The position numbers were made by a program, and so were the translations under genes. From Cronobacter malonaticus LMG 23826 (GTDB taxonomy: Bacteria; Pseudomonadota; Gammaproteobacteria; Enterobacterales; Enterobacteriaceae): 64,000 nucleotides of DNA. The stretch's first letter is position 1, and every line of letters starts with the position of its first letter. The stretch is taken from assembly GCF_001277215.2 (NCBI RefSeq), contig NZ_CP013940.1:310001-374000 (forward strand). Direction: 5' to 3'. Below, one piece after another: positions 29,476 through 39,185 of the stretch. Under the pieces are notes generated by a model. It ran no database searches, was not told where the DNA came from, and saw only the letters and a program-made list of their open reading frames with translations.

Positions 29476-29796
29476 ATGAAATCATCTCTTCGCGCTTTGC
29501 TTTTCGCCACACTCTCTCTTTCCAGCAGCCACGCGCTGGCGGATGGCCTGGATTCCGTCTTTAACGACACCATTAACTCGGTAACGGAAGCGATCAACGA
29601 GGCTTACCATCCGGATAGCAGCGATGCGTCGGATGACCGTCGCTATGACGATGAAAGCCGCACACGCTACGACGAGCGGCGCAGACGTCTGGAAGAGCGC
29701 CACCGGCAGCTTGATGAGCGTCAGCGCCGTCTGGACGAGGAACGCCGTCGTCTGGAGGAAGAAGAGCAACGGCTGGATGATAGCGATTACCGCTAA
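29476..29796 (+). CDS. yjdP: Secreted charged coiled-coil protein YjdP
   Basis: 106-aa protein with a cleavable signal peptide ([22 protein letters not shown]) and a very charged Arg/Glu/Asp heptad-like tail ([22 protein letters not shown]), as in E. coli YjdP, which flanks the phn operon. Periplasmic location is predicted; function unknown. I start at the ATG at 29476, so the signal peptide is N-terminal. Its 3' end overlaps the convergent phnH by 4 bases. Confidence 0.82.
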   Translation: MKSSLRALLFATLSLSSSHALADGLDSVFNDTINSVTEAINEAYHPDSSDASDDRRYDDESRTRYDERRRRLEERHRQLDERQRRLDEERRRLEEEEQRLDDSDYR

Positions 29797-30389
29797 CGGC
29801 CGCTGTCGGCGATCTCCACATGCGTGGTGCGCGGGATCGCGAGCAGACGATCGCCGCAGGTCAGCAGGAGATCGATACCGAGCGATCCGGCGTGCAGGCG
29901 ATCGGCCAGTTGCTCGATCAGACACTCCGGCAACTGCGGCGCTATCATGCGTTCTTCCGCAATACCGGCGCCGGTCAGACGTAGCATGCGTCCGCCGCTC
30001 AGGCTATTAACCTGCAACACCAGCGTGGCGCTGTGTTCCGGCGCTATCACGCTGCCGTGAGCCAGGCGATCGGGCAGGAGCGGGTTGAGGTTTTCATCAG
30101 CGATTGCGAAAACCGCCTCGTCCGGCGTATCGGCAATGCGCGTGCCGGTGTGAAAGCGCAGGTTAGAGCGCACGATATCATTTGCCAGCGAGGGGGAAAG
30201 CCAGACAGGGGTATCACTATCAACAAGTGTAAGCAGCACGCTGGTGGTGGCTACGCCAAGCGGCTGCCAGCCGTGGCGAAGCAACTGTAGCGAGACAATC
30301 ACGCCAGGCTCGCTCATGGCTTTTAGCAGGCGGCGAAAGCATTGCTGTGCATCATGCACGGGTGAATCAAAGGCGGTGTTTAACGTCAT
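29793..30389 (-). CDS. phnH: Orphan C-P lyase subunit PhnH
   Basis: 198-aa protein matching E. coli PhnH (194) from end to end: [29 protein letters not shown], then [26 protein letters not shown] and [11 protein letters not shown]. PhnH belongs to the PhnGHIJ core complex that transfers ribose phosphate onto phosphonates. GGAG lies 6 bases before the ATG at 30389. Every other phn gene expected around it is missing: yjdP follows immediately and phnA lies 0.7 kb upstream. With no visible partners it cannot form the C-P lyase core from this locus. Confidence 0.93.
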   Translation of the reverse strand: MTLNTAFDSPVHDAQQCFRRLLKAMSEPGVIVSLQLLRHGWQPLGVATTSVLLTLVDSDTPVWLSPSLANDIVRSNLRFHTGTRIADTPDEAVFAIADENLNPLLPDRLAHGSVIAPEHSATLVLQVNSLSGGRMLRLTGAGIAEERMIAPQLPECLIEQLADRLHAGSLGIDLLLTCGDRLLAIPRTTHVEIADSGR

Positions 30390-31100
30390 CAGAATCTCCA
30401 TACTGCTGCGCAACGCGGCGGTACGTGCTGGACGCCGCCGGATGCAGGTTGCGGCACATCCTGACGGCCTAATATGACCCGACTGTTAAACAAACATGAC
30501 AGCCAGATGAATTGTGACGCAATAAAAAGAGGAGAAGATCGCCCTGCCTTTAACGGAATCATCGATGAGAGACGTTAATATTGGGCTTAAGTCAGGTAAG
30601 AAAAAAGATGATATTTTTACGTTAAATAGGTCCCTGGCCTGTTAAGGGATATTATCGCAGCGCGATTTTATGTTCTTTTGGTTTTTAATTTTTATTTCTT
30701 TAATTATATTTATTGCCAGCGAGTTATATTTTATTTTGCGCTGGTTAATAATATTCCTAAAAGAAACTGGTGAAAAGTTAAGCAGCGCTTAATTCAAGTG
30801 TAGTTATTATTTATTTTGTTGATTTTAAAGGGTATTTATTTGAATTGCTGCTTTGATTTCTATTTTACGCTGCTTTTCGTTTTTGTTTTACTCTTTTTTT
30901 AAAAGAAGCACGGAAATAAGCGTGAAATCACGTTAACGAAGCGTCATACCGGCAGCGTCGCCCATAAAAAACACAGGGGTAAATCGATCGAGCACGCTAT
31001 TTTATTCTGAGCAGAGCTCCGTCCAGTTGGCAGGCCGCAGGATGACATGGAGCTGGCGGCGCAGGCCGCCAGCCCAGGAAAAATGCGCCTTGTGGCATCG
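30390..31100. other. AT-rich gap where most of the phn operon would lie
   Basis: 711 bases. A degenerate REP-like dyad lies at 30437-30472. From about 30590 to 30920 it is strongly AT-rich. A 40-codon plus-strand frame at 30670-30792 encodes a hydrophobic peptide (MFFWFLIFISLIIFIASELY start) but lacks a Shine-Dalgarno. I see no phnG, phnF or phnI fragments. Confidence 0.55.
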
Positions 31101-31436
31101 TCAGCTTTTTTTGACGAACTCTGACTTGAGCTTCATCGGGCCGAAGCCGTCGATTTTGCAGTCAATGTTGTGATCGCCTTCCACCAGACGGATGTTTTTC
31201 ACTTTGGTGCCAATTTTCAGCATCGATGAGCTGCCTTTGACCTTGAGATCCTTAGCAATTGTGACGCTGTCGCCATCGGCAAGCAGGTTGCCGTTGGCGT
31301 CTTTCACAACCAATGCATCGCTCCCGGCATCGGTTTCGCCTTTGTGCCATTCGTGGGCGCACTCCGGGCAGACGTAAAGATTATTATCCAGATAGGTATA
31401 CTCAGAGCCGCATTGAGGGCAGGCTGGCAGGGACAT
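31101..31436 (-). CDS. yjdM: Zinc-ribbon protein YjdM (PhnA)
   Basis: 111-aa protein with an N-terminal zinc ribbon (CPQCGSEY...CPECAHEW) and a C-terminal beta-barrel-like domain ([26 protein letters not shown]), matching E. coli YjdM. Despite its old name phnA it is not needed for phosphonate use; its role is unclear. AAGGAG precedes the ATG. Same strand as the orphan phnH. Confidence 0.93.
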   Translation of the reverse strand: MSLPACPQCGSEYTYLDNNLYVCPECAHEWHKGETDAGSDALVVKDANGNLLADGDSVTIAKDLKVKGSSSMLKIGTKVKNIRLVEGDHNIDCKIDGFGPMKLKSEFVKKS

Positions 31437-31996
31437 GATTTCTCCTTAAATTGAATCAACGGGGCAGCCAAAGAGGGCTGCGAAAGAAGCGGCCACTTAC
31501 GCGGCGCGCGTGAAAGGCGGGATTATACCCTAAACCCTTACATTTTACGGGCTTGTCTGCGGCCTAAACGCGCAGGCTCCCGAAGCCGATAAACTTTTTT
31601 ACTGGCCGGGATAAAACATATATCGTGATTTATTGCCAGGCGGTGTTATTCTGGAGCGGATAACGTTGATCTGAATTATTAAAACCATCCCCTGAAGTCG
31701 GAACATTTTTGTCAAATGACCGATGTGAGGATATATTCTTTCGCTCTGAAAAATCGATCGGCCCACTGGTCTTACAGAGTGATTATTTGGTTTTTGACGA
31801 AGATGAAGGTTTGAAACGTTTCTCGTCGTCTCATACATATTTTACCACAACGATGGTATGGCATTTTTACGCCACTTTTCGTCATGTAGCCTCGTGACGC
31901 GCAGGATATTTTCCACACGTAATTATAAAAGCCGCATTGAGCTAATAAAAAGATAAGGCAAAAGGTCATTTAATTTGTGTTAAGGAAAGATTTTTC
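31437..31996. other. yjdM-crfC intergenic region
   Basis: 560 bases. It must contain the yjdM promoter (minus) and the crfC promoter (plus). Short overlapping frames on both strands (31599-31838 minus and 31709-31897 plus, TTG-started) are not recognisable proteins. I found no sigma-28 promoter with a good match. Confidence 0.5.
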
Positions 31997-34360
31997 ATGC
32001 ACACACAGACTGTATTTGAAATGAATCAGGAAGCGGAACGGCTACTGCAACTGGCGCTTTATAATCTCAGCGCCCTGAAACAAATGCCGCTGGCGGTGCA
32101 GGATGAATGCGGGAACGTTACCAGCCGACACACCGCCGCCGTACATCCGCTTCATTTTTCCTTACGCGGCCTTGAGGCGCAGCAGGAGACGCTGCAGGCC
32201 GAGTTGCGAAAAACCACTCAGCAGGAGATGGTGCTGGCGATTGTCGGCACGATGAAAGCGGGCAAATCTACCACCATCAACGCTATCGTCGGCAAGGAGG
32301 TGTTGCCGAACCGCAACCGCCCGATGACGGCACTGCCGACGCTGATCCGCCACACGCCAGGCCAGAAAGAGCCGGTACTGCATTTCTCCCACGCCGGGCC
32401 GATAGAGACGCTAATGCAGGCGCTGCGTGCGCGATTAGAGAACGCCTCGCGTGAAAGCCTGGCGCTGCACCTCGAATTCGACCGTGATATGGACCTCCTG
32501 CTGGCGCGCATTCTTAACGGCACCTCGTTTGAAAAACATTATCTCGGCGCGCAGCCTATTTTTCATTGCCTGAAAAGCTTAAACGATCTGGTAAGGCTGT
32601 CGGCCGTACTTGATGTGCAGTTCCCGTTTCGCGCTTATGCCGCCATTGAACATATTCCGGTGATAGAGGTGGAGTTTACCCACCTTGCGGGTATGGAACG
32701 GGGGCTGGGCCAGCTCACGCTGCTGGACACGCCAGGCCCGAACGAAGCCGGACAGCCACACCTGCAAAAGATGCTTCAGGAGCAGATCGCCCGCGCGTCC
32801 GCCGTACTGGCGGTGATGGACTACACCCAACTGAAATCGATCTCGGATGAAGAGGTGCGCCTGGCGCTCGCGGCGGTGGGCGAATCGGTACCGCTCTACG
32901 CACTGGTGAATAAATTCGATCAACTGGATCGCAACAGCGACGATGAAGATCAGGTGCGCGCGCTGATTGCCGGCACGCTGATGAAAGGCGCTATCGATCC
33001 GGCACATATTTTCCCGGTTTCTTCCATGTGGGGCTACCTGGCCAATCGCGCGCGGCAGGAGCTGGCCGAACACGGCGCGCTGCCGCCTTATGAGGAGCAG
33101 CGCTGGGTACAGGATTTCGCCGAAGCGGCGCTGGGGCGGCGCTGGCGAAACGCTGATTTCACCGACGCCACGCACCTGCGCCACGCCGCCGATCTGCTGT
33201 GGGAGGATTCCCTTTTCGAAGCGCCTGTCCGGGCGATTCTGCATACCGCGCACGCTCACGCTTCGCTCTACGCGCTGCGCTCGGCCTGCGCAAAATTAAT
33301 TCACTCTGCGCAATGCACCCGGGACTACCTGGACTTCCGCTGTCAGGGGCTGGATATCGCAAATGACCAACTGGTGGAGAGTATCTCTCAAATGAATAAT
33401 GACATCGCACAGCTAAAACGTTGCCAGGCAGACGCCAGCAAAGCCATTCAGGAACAGGTTGTTCAGGCGCTGGGGCGCGCGTCGGAGACTATTGCGGGTC
33501 ATGAACAGAAAGTGCTGGCGGATATCGCCAGCTATTTTGAAACCGGCAAAGTGCCGCCGCTGTCGCTCAGCAGTCCGGTGCGCCGCGCCGTGACCTGGGG
33601 AAGCGATTTTGACGCGGGCAGCGAACAGCTCATTCTGGATCAGGAGAGCGACGCGCGGATGCTGCTGCATAAAATTCGCGCCTCCTGCGAGTTAATCCTG
33701 CTGTCGGTACAGGAAAATCTGACCCGCGATCTGGCGGCCCATTTCAGCGAGCTGGAAACCGCGCTGGGAGATATCCTGCGCGCGGCGCTGGCACCGCTGG
33801 AACAGCGCGTCACGGACGGGCTGCGCCGCACCGGTTTTCGCGCGCACATTACGCTGCCGGTATTTCAGCGCAGCCAGCTTAATTTCAACGCGCATCAGCT
33901 GTTTAACGACATCATTGAAGAAGAGAGCGTGCCGGTCGCAAGCGCCCCGCGCAACGACGGCGTGCGCGGCACCGTGGCCCGCTGGCTTAACAGTAAAGAT
34001 CTGGGCTGGGATGACTATACGGCGATACGCTCCCGCTATGTCATCAATCTGCCGCAGCTTAAGCAGACGCTAAGCCGTTACGTCAGCCGCTTCTGCGCCC
34101 AGATCCGCCAGGCGATGAATGCCCAGGTCGATATCTCCGTGACGGCGGGTATGGCGACGTTTTTCGCGGAATTTCAGATGGCGATGGCGGCGATTGAAGC
34201 AAACCTTAAGCAGAGCCTCGCGGCGCGCCAGCAAAGCGAGACATCGCGCAACGCGCTGCGTGAGAAGCTGCAACAGTGCGCCCGCACCGCGCGCGATATT
34301 AACGAAGACGCCCGCGCGCTGCGTGATGATATCCAGACGCTGTTTTCCGTGGAGCACTGA
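31997..34360 (+). CDS. crfC: Dynamin-like GTPase CrfC
   Basis: 787-aa bacterial dynamin-like protein. G1 is GTMKAGKS at 84-91, followed by TTINAIVG and PNRNRPMTALPT; G3 is LLDTPGPNEAGQPH near 245; G4 is NKFD near 310. The rest is helical stalk (coiled-coil about 430-620). It matches E. coli CrfC/YjdA (742 aa), reported to keep replicated nascent chromosomes colocalised, and is about 45 residues longer. AAGGA precedes the ATG. yjcZ starts 5 bases after its stop. Confidence 0.94.
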   Translation: MHTQTVFEMNQEAERLLQLALYNLSALKQMPLAVQDECGNVTSRHTAAVHPLHFSLRGLEAQQETLQAELRKTTQQEMVLAIVGTMKAGKSTTINAIVGKEVLPNRNRPMTALPTLIRHTPGQKEPVLHFSHAGPIETLMQALRARLENASRESLALHLEFDRDMDLLLARILNGTSFEKHYLGAQPIFHCLKSLNDLVRLSAVLDVQFPFRAYAAIEHIPVIEVEFTHLAGMERGLGQLTLLDTPGPNEAGQPHLQKMLQEQIARASAVLAVMDYTQLKSISDEEVRLALAAVGESVPLYALVNKFDQLDRNSDDEDQVRALIAGTLMKGAIDPAHIFPVSSMWGYLANRARQELAEHGALPPYEEQRWVQDFAEAALGRRWRNADFTDATHLRHAADLLWEDSLFEAPVRAILHTAHAHASLYALRSACAKLIHSAQCTRDYLDFRCQGLDIANDQLVESISQMNNDIAQLKRCQADASKAIQEQVVQALGRASETIAGHEQKVLADIASYFETGKVPPLSLSSPVRRAVTWGSDFDAGSEQLILDQESDARMLLHKIRASCELILLSVQENLTRDLAAHFSELETALGDILRAALAPLEQRVTDGLRRTGFRAHITLPVFQRSQLNFNAHQLFNDIIEEESVPVASAPRNDGVRGTVARWLNSKDLGWDDYTAIRSRYVINLPQLKQTLSRYVSRFCAQIRQAMNAQVDISVTAGMATFFAEFQMAMAAIEANLKQSLAARQQSETSRNALREKLQQCARTARDINEDARALRDDIQTLFSVEH

Positions 34361-34365
34361 ACGCC

Positions 34366-35223
34366 ATGAACGGGTCACTGGTTGAAGGGCCGGGCCGACA
34401 TTTACGCGCGCTGCGCGGGCGACTGATGGTCGAACTGGCGAAGGGCGAAGAAGAAGAGCGTTATGGTCGTTTACATCCACAGCATCAACAGGTGCGGGAG
34501 CGGCTGCAAAAATCACTGATCGCCACGCGTGCGGAATCTGTCGGCGCCACGCCGGAGATGGCGGCGTTGCAGATGCTGGAGTCGCTCTCCCGGCAGAGTC
34601 CGCCCGGGCACCTGGCGTTAAGCCTGACCGCGCAGGCGCTGGCGCGTCGCAGCCAGCGTCTTGTTGAGAGAGGCGTTTGCGCGCCTTTCGCACAGGCGCT
34701 TGAAGTGACGGCGGGACACTATCAGCACAACGCTGCGCGGCTTGAGACGCAGTTGCGCCAGAGCGATTTACTGGCCGCGGCGCAGCGCCACGTCAGCGAA
34801 GTTATGGCGCGCTGGAAAAACGGCGAGTTTAACGGCTGGTCGCCCGCCGGGCGCTGCTACGTGGTGCTGGAGGAGTTGCGCTGGGGCGCATTCGGCGACG
34901 CTTTGCGTTTAGGCGAACCGCAGGAAAAAAACGCCCTGTTGCAGCCGGTGTATAACGAGACCGTCAGCCGACTGGCGCAGAGCGTTAACGCGTCGCCCGA
35001 CACGCGGCATTTCTACCAGCAATGGCTGCATACGCCGCCGCAGCCGGGCCTGCTTGAGCATAAAGATATGCTCTGCTGGCTGGGTGCGGTGTATGACAGC
35101 GAGCGCCAGCCGGTCAGCTGGTCGGTGACCCAAACCTGGCAGAGCGTCTCGCTCGGGATGCCGCGCCTCTGTTCGGCAAGGCGGCTGGTGAACGCGCTGG
35201 TGGAAGAGATTTTTCTGCTCTGA
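34366..35223 (+). CDS. yjcZ: YjcZ, partner of CrfC
   Basis: 285-aa mostly helical cytoplasmic protein (E. coli YjcZ 292) of unknown biochemical function. It starts 5 bases after crfC in the same operon, as in E. coli, and ends before a clear terminator, so it probably works with the GTPase. No catalytic motif, signal peptide or membrane helix is visible. Confidence 0.85.
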   Translation: MNGSLVEGPGRHLRALRGRLMVELAKGEEEERYGRLHPQHQQVRERLQKSLIATRAESVGATPEMAALQMLESLSRQSPPGHLALSLTAQALARRSQRLVERGVCAPFAQALEVTAGHYQHNAARLETQLRQSDLLAAAQRHVSEVMARWKNGEFNGWSPAGRCYVVLEELRWGAFGDALRLGEPQEKNALLQPVYNETVSRLAQSVNASPDTRHFYQQWLHTPPQPGLLEHKDMLCWLGAVYDSERQPVSWSVTQTWQSVSLGMPRLCSARRLVNALVEEIFLL

Positions 35224-35236
35224 ACCGCAAAAAAAT

Positions 35237-35258
35237 ACCCCGCTGGCGCGGGGTGTTT
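35237..35258. terminator. Bidirectional terminator between yjcZ and kdgT
   Basis: ACCCCGC-TGGC-GCGGGGT flanked by A and T runs, between convergent genes. Confidence 0.85.
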
Positions 35259-35276
35259 TTCTTCTCAATACGGACT

Positions 35277-36278
35277 TTACCGGTGCAGCGTGCTCGTAGT
35301 GACGCTTTCAGCGCCCTGCGTTACAGGCGGCTGTTTCGCCACATGCCGGGCATACAGCGCGGTGATGATGGGCACCAGAATCGCCGTCACGATAACGCTC
35401 GCGGCCACCAGCGCCGTGGCTGAGGCTGCGACCGGTTCAAACGCCGGGTTAATTTGCGCGATGATAACCGGGTTCGCGACCGCTGCACCCGCTGCGGAAG
35501 AGGCAGCCACGCCTGCCGTACCGTTGCCGCCGCCCAGAAACTTATCCGCCATAATCAACGGAATGCCGGTAATAATGATCACGGCGACACCCAGCACAAT
35601 CCCCAGCAGGCCCGTTTCCATAATCACGCGCAGATTAATGGTATTGCCGAGCGCGAAACCAAAGAACGGGATCAGCACCGGCGTGGCTTTGCTGAAGAAC
35701 GCGCGCAGATCGTGGTCAAGGTTGCCGAGCGCAAAGCCAATCAGAAACGGCAGCACCGCGCCGATAAAGTGATGCGGCTCGAAAGAGGCGAGACCGGCAG
35801 ATCCCAGAATCACCATCGTCATCAGCGGGCCGGATTCCAGCGACATCAGCACAAACGCGCCGGACTCTTCCTTCGTGCCGTACTGATTCATCAGGCTGGC
35901 GTAAAGCCCGCCGTTGGTCATGTCCATCGCGGAAACGATAGCCAGTACCGACAGCCCGGCGAAAAAGCCGGTCTGAATGCCGGTGTCGGGAATAAACGAG
36001 GCCGCGATCATCGCGACAAGCCAGGCGACGGCGATTTTGGTGAGTACCAGCGTGCCGGATTTACGCAGTACCGTACCGGTCGCGCGTAAATCAATAGACG
36101 CGCCAATACAGAAAAACCAGACGGCGAGAATAGGTACCGTTCCGCTAATCATGCCTTTGGTAAACGAGCCGAAATAATTCCCGGTCTCTGGGGCCAGCGT
36201 ATTTAAAATTGCGCCAAGTAATAGCGGGACAAGCATCATCCCTCCGGGGATGCGTTCCATCGTAGCTTTAATCTTCAT
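35277..36278 (-). CDS. kdgT: 2-keto-3-deoxygluconate permease KdgT
   Basis: 333-aa inner-membrane proton symporter for 2-keto-3-deoxygluconate, a pectin and uronate breakdown intermediate. Conserved stretches: [49 protein letters not shown] and [13 protein letters not shown]. About ten membrane helices. Two ATGs stand together; the second (36278) has AGG at better spacing and aligns with E. coli KdgT. Divergent from kduI with a KdgR operator between, so induction by 2-keto-3-deoxygluconate is expected. Confidence 0.95.
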   Translation of the reverse strand: MKIKATMERIPGGMMLVPLLLGAILNTLAPETGNYFGSFTKGMISGTVPILAVWFFCIGASIDLRATGTVLRKSGTLVLTKIAVAWLVAMIAASFIPDTGIQTGFFAGLSVLAIVSAMDMTNGGLYASLMNQYGTKEESGAFVLMSLESGPLMTMVILGSAGLASFEPHHFIGAVLPFLIGFALGNLDHDLRAFFSKATPVLIPFFGFALGNTINLRVIMETGLLGIVLGVAVIIITGIPLIMADKFLGGGNGTAGVAASSAAGAAVANPVIIAQINPAFEPVAASATALVAASVIVTAILVPIITALYARHVAKQPPVTQGAESVTTSTLHR

Positions 36279-36510
36279 CATAAACCTCAGCGGTTTTATT
36301 CAGCCCAGGCTGAATTAAGGCCATAAGTGTCCCTCGATAAAAATCATTAATTTTCATCGATTTAGTTTGGGGGTTTTTACGCAGGGCAGCCGTGGCGAGG
36401 CAGCAGCGGCTGGCGAATCGTTATAAGAATTGAGACTGGTCTGTGTGCGACTCATCCCATGCCTGAATGACTGGTGCTACTATCTCTCTTGTGGAATAAT
36501 GATTCAACTG

Positions 36511-36531
36511 AAATGAAACGATGTTTTAGTT
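36511..36531. promoter_or_regulatory. KdgR operator between kdgT and kduI
   Basis: AAATGAAACGATGTTTTAGTT, a 21-bp palindrome with a 9/10 left and 8/10 right half against the KdgR consensus. It lies in the 395-base divergent region 36279-36673, about 140 bases before kduI and 230 before kdgT. Nothing else recognisable is in that region. Confidence 0.75.
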
Positions 36532-36673
36532 ACCCCGATCACATTATTGATTCACGCGTTTGATAGCATCAAACACAGCGAAAATTTATGTAAATCCACT
36601 GTTATTTAATTGGGTTTTTTACGCTTACCTGATAACGGGGATACGGTTCCCCGCAACGTCACGAGGAGTCAGA

Positions 36674-37510
36674 ATGGACGTTCGTCAAAGCATTCATAGC
36701 GATCACGCCAAAACCCTGGATACCGCCGGGCTTCGCAGGGAGTTTTTAATCGAGAAGATTTTTGTGGCTGACGAGTACACCATGACGTACAGCCATATCG
36801 ATCGCATCATTGTGGGCGGCGTCATGCCGGTACACCGTACGGTGAGCGTGGGCGGCGAAGTGGGCAAACAGCTGGGCGTGAGCTATTTTCTGGAGCGCCG
36901 CGAGCTGGGGGTGATTAATATCGGCGGGCCGGGGCTTATCACGGTGGACGGCATCCGCTATGAAATGAACAGTCGCGACGGGCTGTATGTCGGCAAGGGC
37001 GCGAAAGAGGTGGTGTTTGAAAGCGCGGACGCGGCGAATCCTGCACGTTTTTACTATAACTGCGCGCCGGCCCACACGACATTTCCAACCAAACGCGTGA
37101 CGCCCGCGGATGTCTCGCCGGTGCATCTCGGCGAGGATGTGACCAGCAACCGTCGCACCATCAATAAATATTTTATTCCTGACGTGCTGGAAACCTGCCA
37201 GCTCAGCATGGGCCTGACGGAACTGGCGCCGGGTAACCTGTGGAATACGATGCCGTGCCACACGCACGAACGGCGCATGGAGGTGTACTTCTATTTTGGG
37301 CTGGAAGAGAACAGCTGCGTCTTTCACATGATGGGCCAGCCGCAGGAGACGCGGCACATTGTGGTGCAAAACGAGCAGGCGGTCATTTCGCCAAGCTGGT
37401 CGATTCACGCAGGCGTGGGGACGCGCGCGTATACGTTTATCTGGGGAATGGTAGGCGAAAACCAGGTCTTCGACGATATGGATCACGTCGCGGTGAAGAA
37501 TTTGCGCTAA
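36674..37510 (+). CDS. kduI: 5-dehydro-4-deoxy-D-glucuronate isomerase KduI
   Basis: 278 aa, the same length as E. coli KduI. It isomerises 5-keto-4-deoxyuronate to 2,5-diketo-3-deoxygluconate in pectin and glycosaminoglycan breakdown. The cupin zinc ligands are visible in the [16 protein letters not shown] segment and the later WSIHAGVG. The ATG at 36674 follows GAGGAG. kduD, the usual next step, is not beside it. Confidence 0.96.
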   Translation: MDVRQSIHSDHAKTLDTAGLRREFLIEKIFVADEYTMTYSHIDRIIVGGVMPVHRTVSVGGEVGKQLGVSYFLERRELGVINIGGPGLITVDGIRYEMNSRDGLYVGKGAKEVVFESADAANPARFYYNCAPAHTTFPTKRVTPADVSPVHLGEDVTSNRRTINKYFIPDVLETCQLSMGLTELAPGNLWNTMPCHTHERRMEVYFYFGLEENSCVFHMMGQPQETRHIVVQNEQAVISPSWSIHAGVGTRAYTFIWGMVGENQVFDDMDHVAVKNLR

Positions 37511-37523
37511 CCGCACGCGCATA

Positions 37524-37554
37524 AAAAAAGCCTCGTCAGTGACGAGGCTTTTTT
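37524..37554. terminator. Terminator between kduI and the truncated transferase gene
   Basis: Perfect dyad GCCTCGTC-AGT-GACGAGGC flanked by six A and six T, serving both convergent genes. Confidence 0.9.
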
Positions 37555-37559
37555 GTGGC

Positions 37560-38021
37560 TTACGCGCCGCGTTTGTCTTCGGTATTACGCTCGAAATCGG
37601 AGGCGTCGTGACGTTCGTGAAGCTGTTCGTTGAGCGGCCCCCAGGTGCGGTTAACGATGCGCCCGCGCTGCACTGCCGGACGTTGTGCGACCTCTTCGGC
37701 CCAGCGCTTCACGTTTTTATATTCCTCAACCTGCAGGAATTTACTCGCCTCATACAGCCCGCCGATAATCAGGTTGCCGTACCACGGCCAGATGGCGATA
37801 TCGGCAATCGAATAGGCGTCGCCCGCGATAAAACGGTGCTGCGCAAGCTGTCTGTCCAGCACATCGAGCTGGCGTTTGGCTTCCATCGTGAAGCGGTTGA
37901 ACGCCCACTGTAAAAACGCGCCCCAGTGGCTATAGAAGAAAAACGCTACGCCCAGCGCAAAGAGCGTTAACAGCAGCGCGCCAGGGCGTTGCCAGCGGCG
38001 GTTCAGGATGACAGTCGACAT
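37560..38021 (-). pseudogene. N-terminally truncated YghU-type glutathione transferase
   Basis: 153-codon frame. Residues about 45-153 match the C-terminal half of E. coli YghU (FTMEAKRQLDVLD, FIAGDAYSIADIAIWPWYGN, RPAVQRGRIVNRT, LNEQLHERHDASDFE). The thioredoxin-like glutathione-binding half is absent. In its place are about 40 residues with one hydrophobic helix (ALLLTLFALGVAFFFYSHW). The start (ATG at 38021) has no good Shine-Dalgarno. Either a decayed yghU remnant beside tRNA-Phe or a membrane-anchored fusion; without the glutathione site, transferase activity is unlikely. Confidence 0.65.
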
Positions 38022-38115
38022 GCAGTTAACCCGTGAATGAGTATTGAGCAAGTATAACGATGAAAGTGGTTGAGGGCAGCGGGAAAGGGAAGGGGAGCGT
38101 TCAGGCAGAGCCGCC

Positions 38116-38214
38116 TGCGACGAGTGAATCGAACGCAGTTCGATGGAGAGTCCGCTTCTCCAAAAGCAAAAACCCGCCTTGTGGGCGGGTTCTCTGAATA
38201 AGTGGTGCCCGGAC
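38116..38214. repeat. 99-bp direct repeat, outer copy (partial tRNA-Phe 3' end)
   Basis: Identical over 99 bases to 38281-38379, 165 bp away. It contains the tRNA-Phe terminator (hairpin with arms ACCCGCC and GGCGGGT) and ends with TGGTGCCCGGAC, the last 12 bases of the tRNA gene, but no tRNA body follows. The 66-bp spacer has a hairpin AAAAACGC-CGGGA-GCGTTTTT at 38220-38240. Confidence 0.9.
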
Positions 38215-38280
38215 CGGACAAAAACGCCGGGAGCGTTTTTGCACAGCGCACCGCGCTGCCCGCAGGGCGAGTCGCAGGGA

Positions 38281-38379
38281 TGCGACGAGTGAATCGAACG
38301 CAGTTCGATGGAGAGTCCGCTTCTCCAAAAGCAAAAACCCGCCTTGTGGGCGGGTTCTCTGAATAAGTGGTGCCCGGAC
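38281..38379. repeat. 99-bp direct repeat, inner copy (at intact tRNA-Phe)
   Basis: Second copy of the 99-bp repeat; it runs from the tRNA downstream region, through the terminator, into the 3' end of the intact tRNA-Phe gene. Confidence 0.9.
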
Positions 38380-38443
38380 TCGGAATCGAACCAAGGACAC
38401 GGGGATTTTCAATCCCCTGCTCTACCGACTGAGCTATCCGGGC
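38368..38443 (-). tRNA. pheU: tRNA-Phe (GAA)
   Basis: 76 bases on the minus strand: begins GCCCGGATAGCTCAGTCGGT, anticodon GAA in the loop of TTGAAAA, TTCGATTCC T arm, encoded CCA end. It lies upstream of yjdC as pheU does in E. coli. The terminator hairpin follows within the 99-bp repeat. Confidence 0.97.
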
Positions 38444-38559
38444 AACGGGGCGCATTAAACCGTAAAGGCCCGAAGGCGTCAACGGCTTTGTCATAAAAAA
38501 TCCGTCAATCTGTGCTGACTGGCTGATTTTCAGACAAAAAGGCACCCGTTAATGGGTTA

Positions 38560-39135
38560 TCAGGTCAGCGCGCCGCCCTGACGACACTGGGCGAATCGCA
38601 GGATATCTTCGGCGAGACGGCGCGCGGTATCCACGTCCGCCTGGCTGCGTTTGACCAGCAGGCGGCTCAGACAGCCTTCCAGCACCAGTTCCATCTGCTC
38701 GGCGACCATCGCCGGATCGTCCACTTCAAGCTGGCTTAACAGCTCATGCGTGTAATGATACGCCGCGCGTTTTTGCTGATCCGCCAGTTGATGGATCGGG
38801 TGTGACGCCTCGGGGTAAAACGTACAGGCGGCGATAAACAGACAGCCTGGGTAGCGATCCTGGCTGACGCAATCCGTCAACGCCTGATAGCGCGCCATCA
38901 GTTTTTGCTCGGCGCTCAGCTCTTCGTTGTAGATCAGCTGGCGGCGCCAGGCGTCCACACGCTGGCTTAAATAGCGCAATGCGTCATACAGCAGTGCCTC
39001 GCGATCCGGCCAGTAGCGCTGGATCTCTTCCGTCGGACGCTGTACCGCGGCGGCGACCATTTCCGGTGTAGTATTCGCAATCCCTTCCCGTTCAAGGACA
39101 TGCAGGGCTTGCTCCAGAACTTCTTCACGTTGCAC
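38560..39135 (-). CDS. yjdC: TetR-family regulator YjdC
   Basis: 191-aa TetR-type regulator; the N-terminal HTH ([36 protein letters not shown]) is near residues 18-52, and the C-terminal half is the ligand domain ending [11 protein letters not shown] as in E. coli YjdC. Its target is not established. It starts at GTG (39135) after GAGAGGAG. 50 bases downstream of dsbD on the same strand, probably co-transcribed. Confidence 0.93.
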   Translation of the reverse strand: MQREEVLEQALHVLEREGIANTTPEMVAAAVQRPTEEIQRYWPDREALLYDALRYLSQRVDAWRRQLIYNEELSAEQKLMARYQALTDCVSQDRYPGCLFIAACTFYPEASHPIHQLADQQKRAAYHYTHELLSQLEVDDPAMVAEQMELVLEGCLSRLLVKRSQADVDTARRLAEDILRFAQCRQGGALT

Positions 39136-39185
39136 GGTCTACTCCTCTCCGTTTAGCCCAACGGTTTCTCCCACCCAAGTGTTGT

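Noticed and set aside
31709..31897. 62-codon gene upstream of crfC
   Set aside because: TTG start without a ribosome site and overlapping an opposite-strand frame; no recognisable family.
38308..38496. Short plus-strand ORF across tRNA-Phe
   Set aside because: It is the antisense translation of the tRNA and repeat, a well-known spurious annotation.
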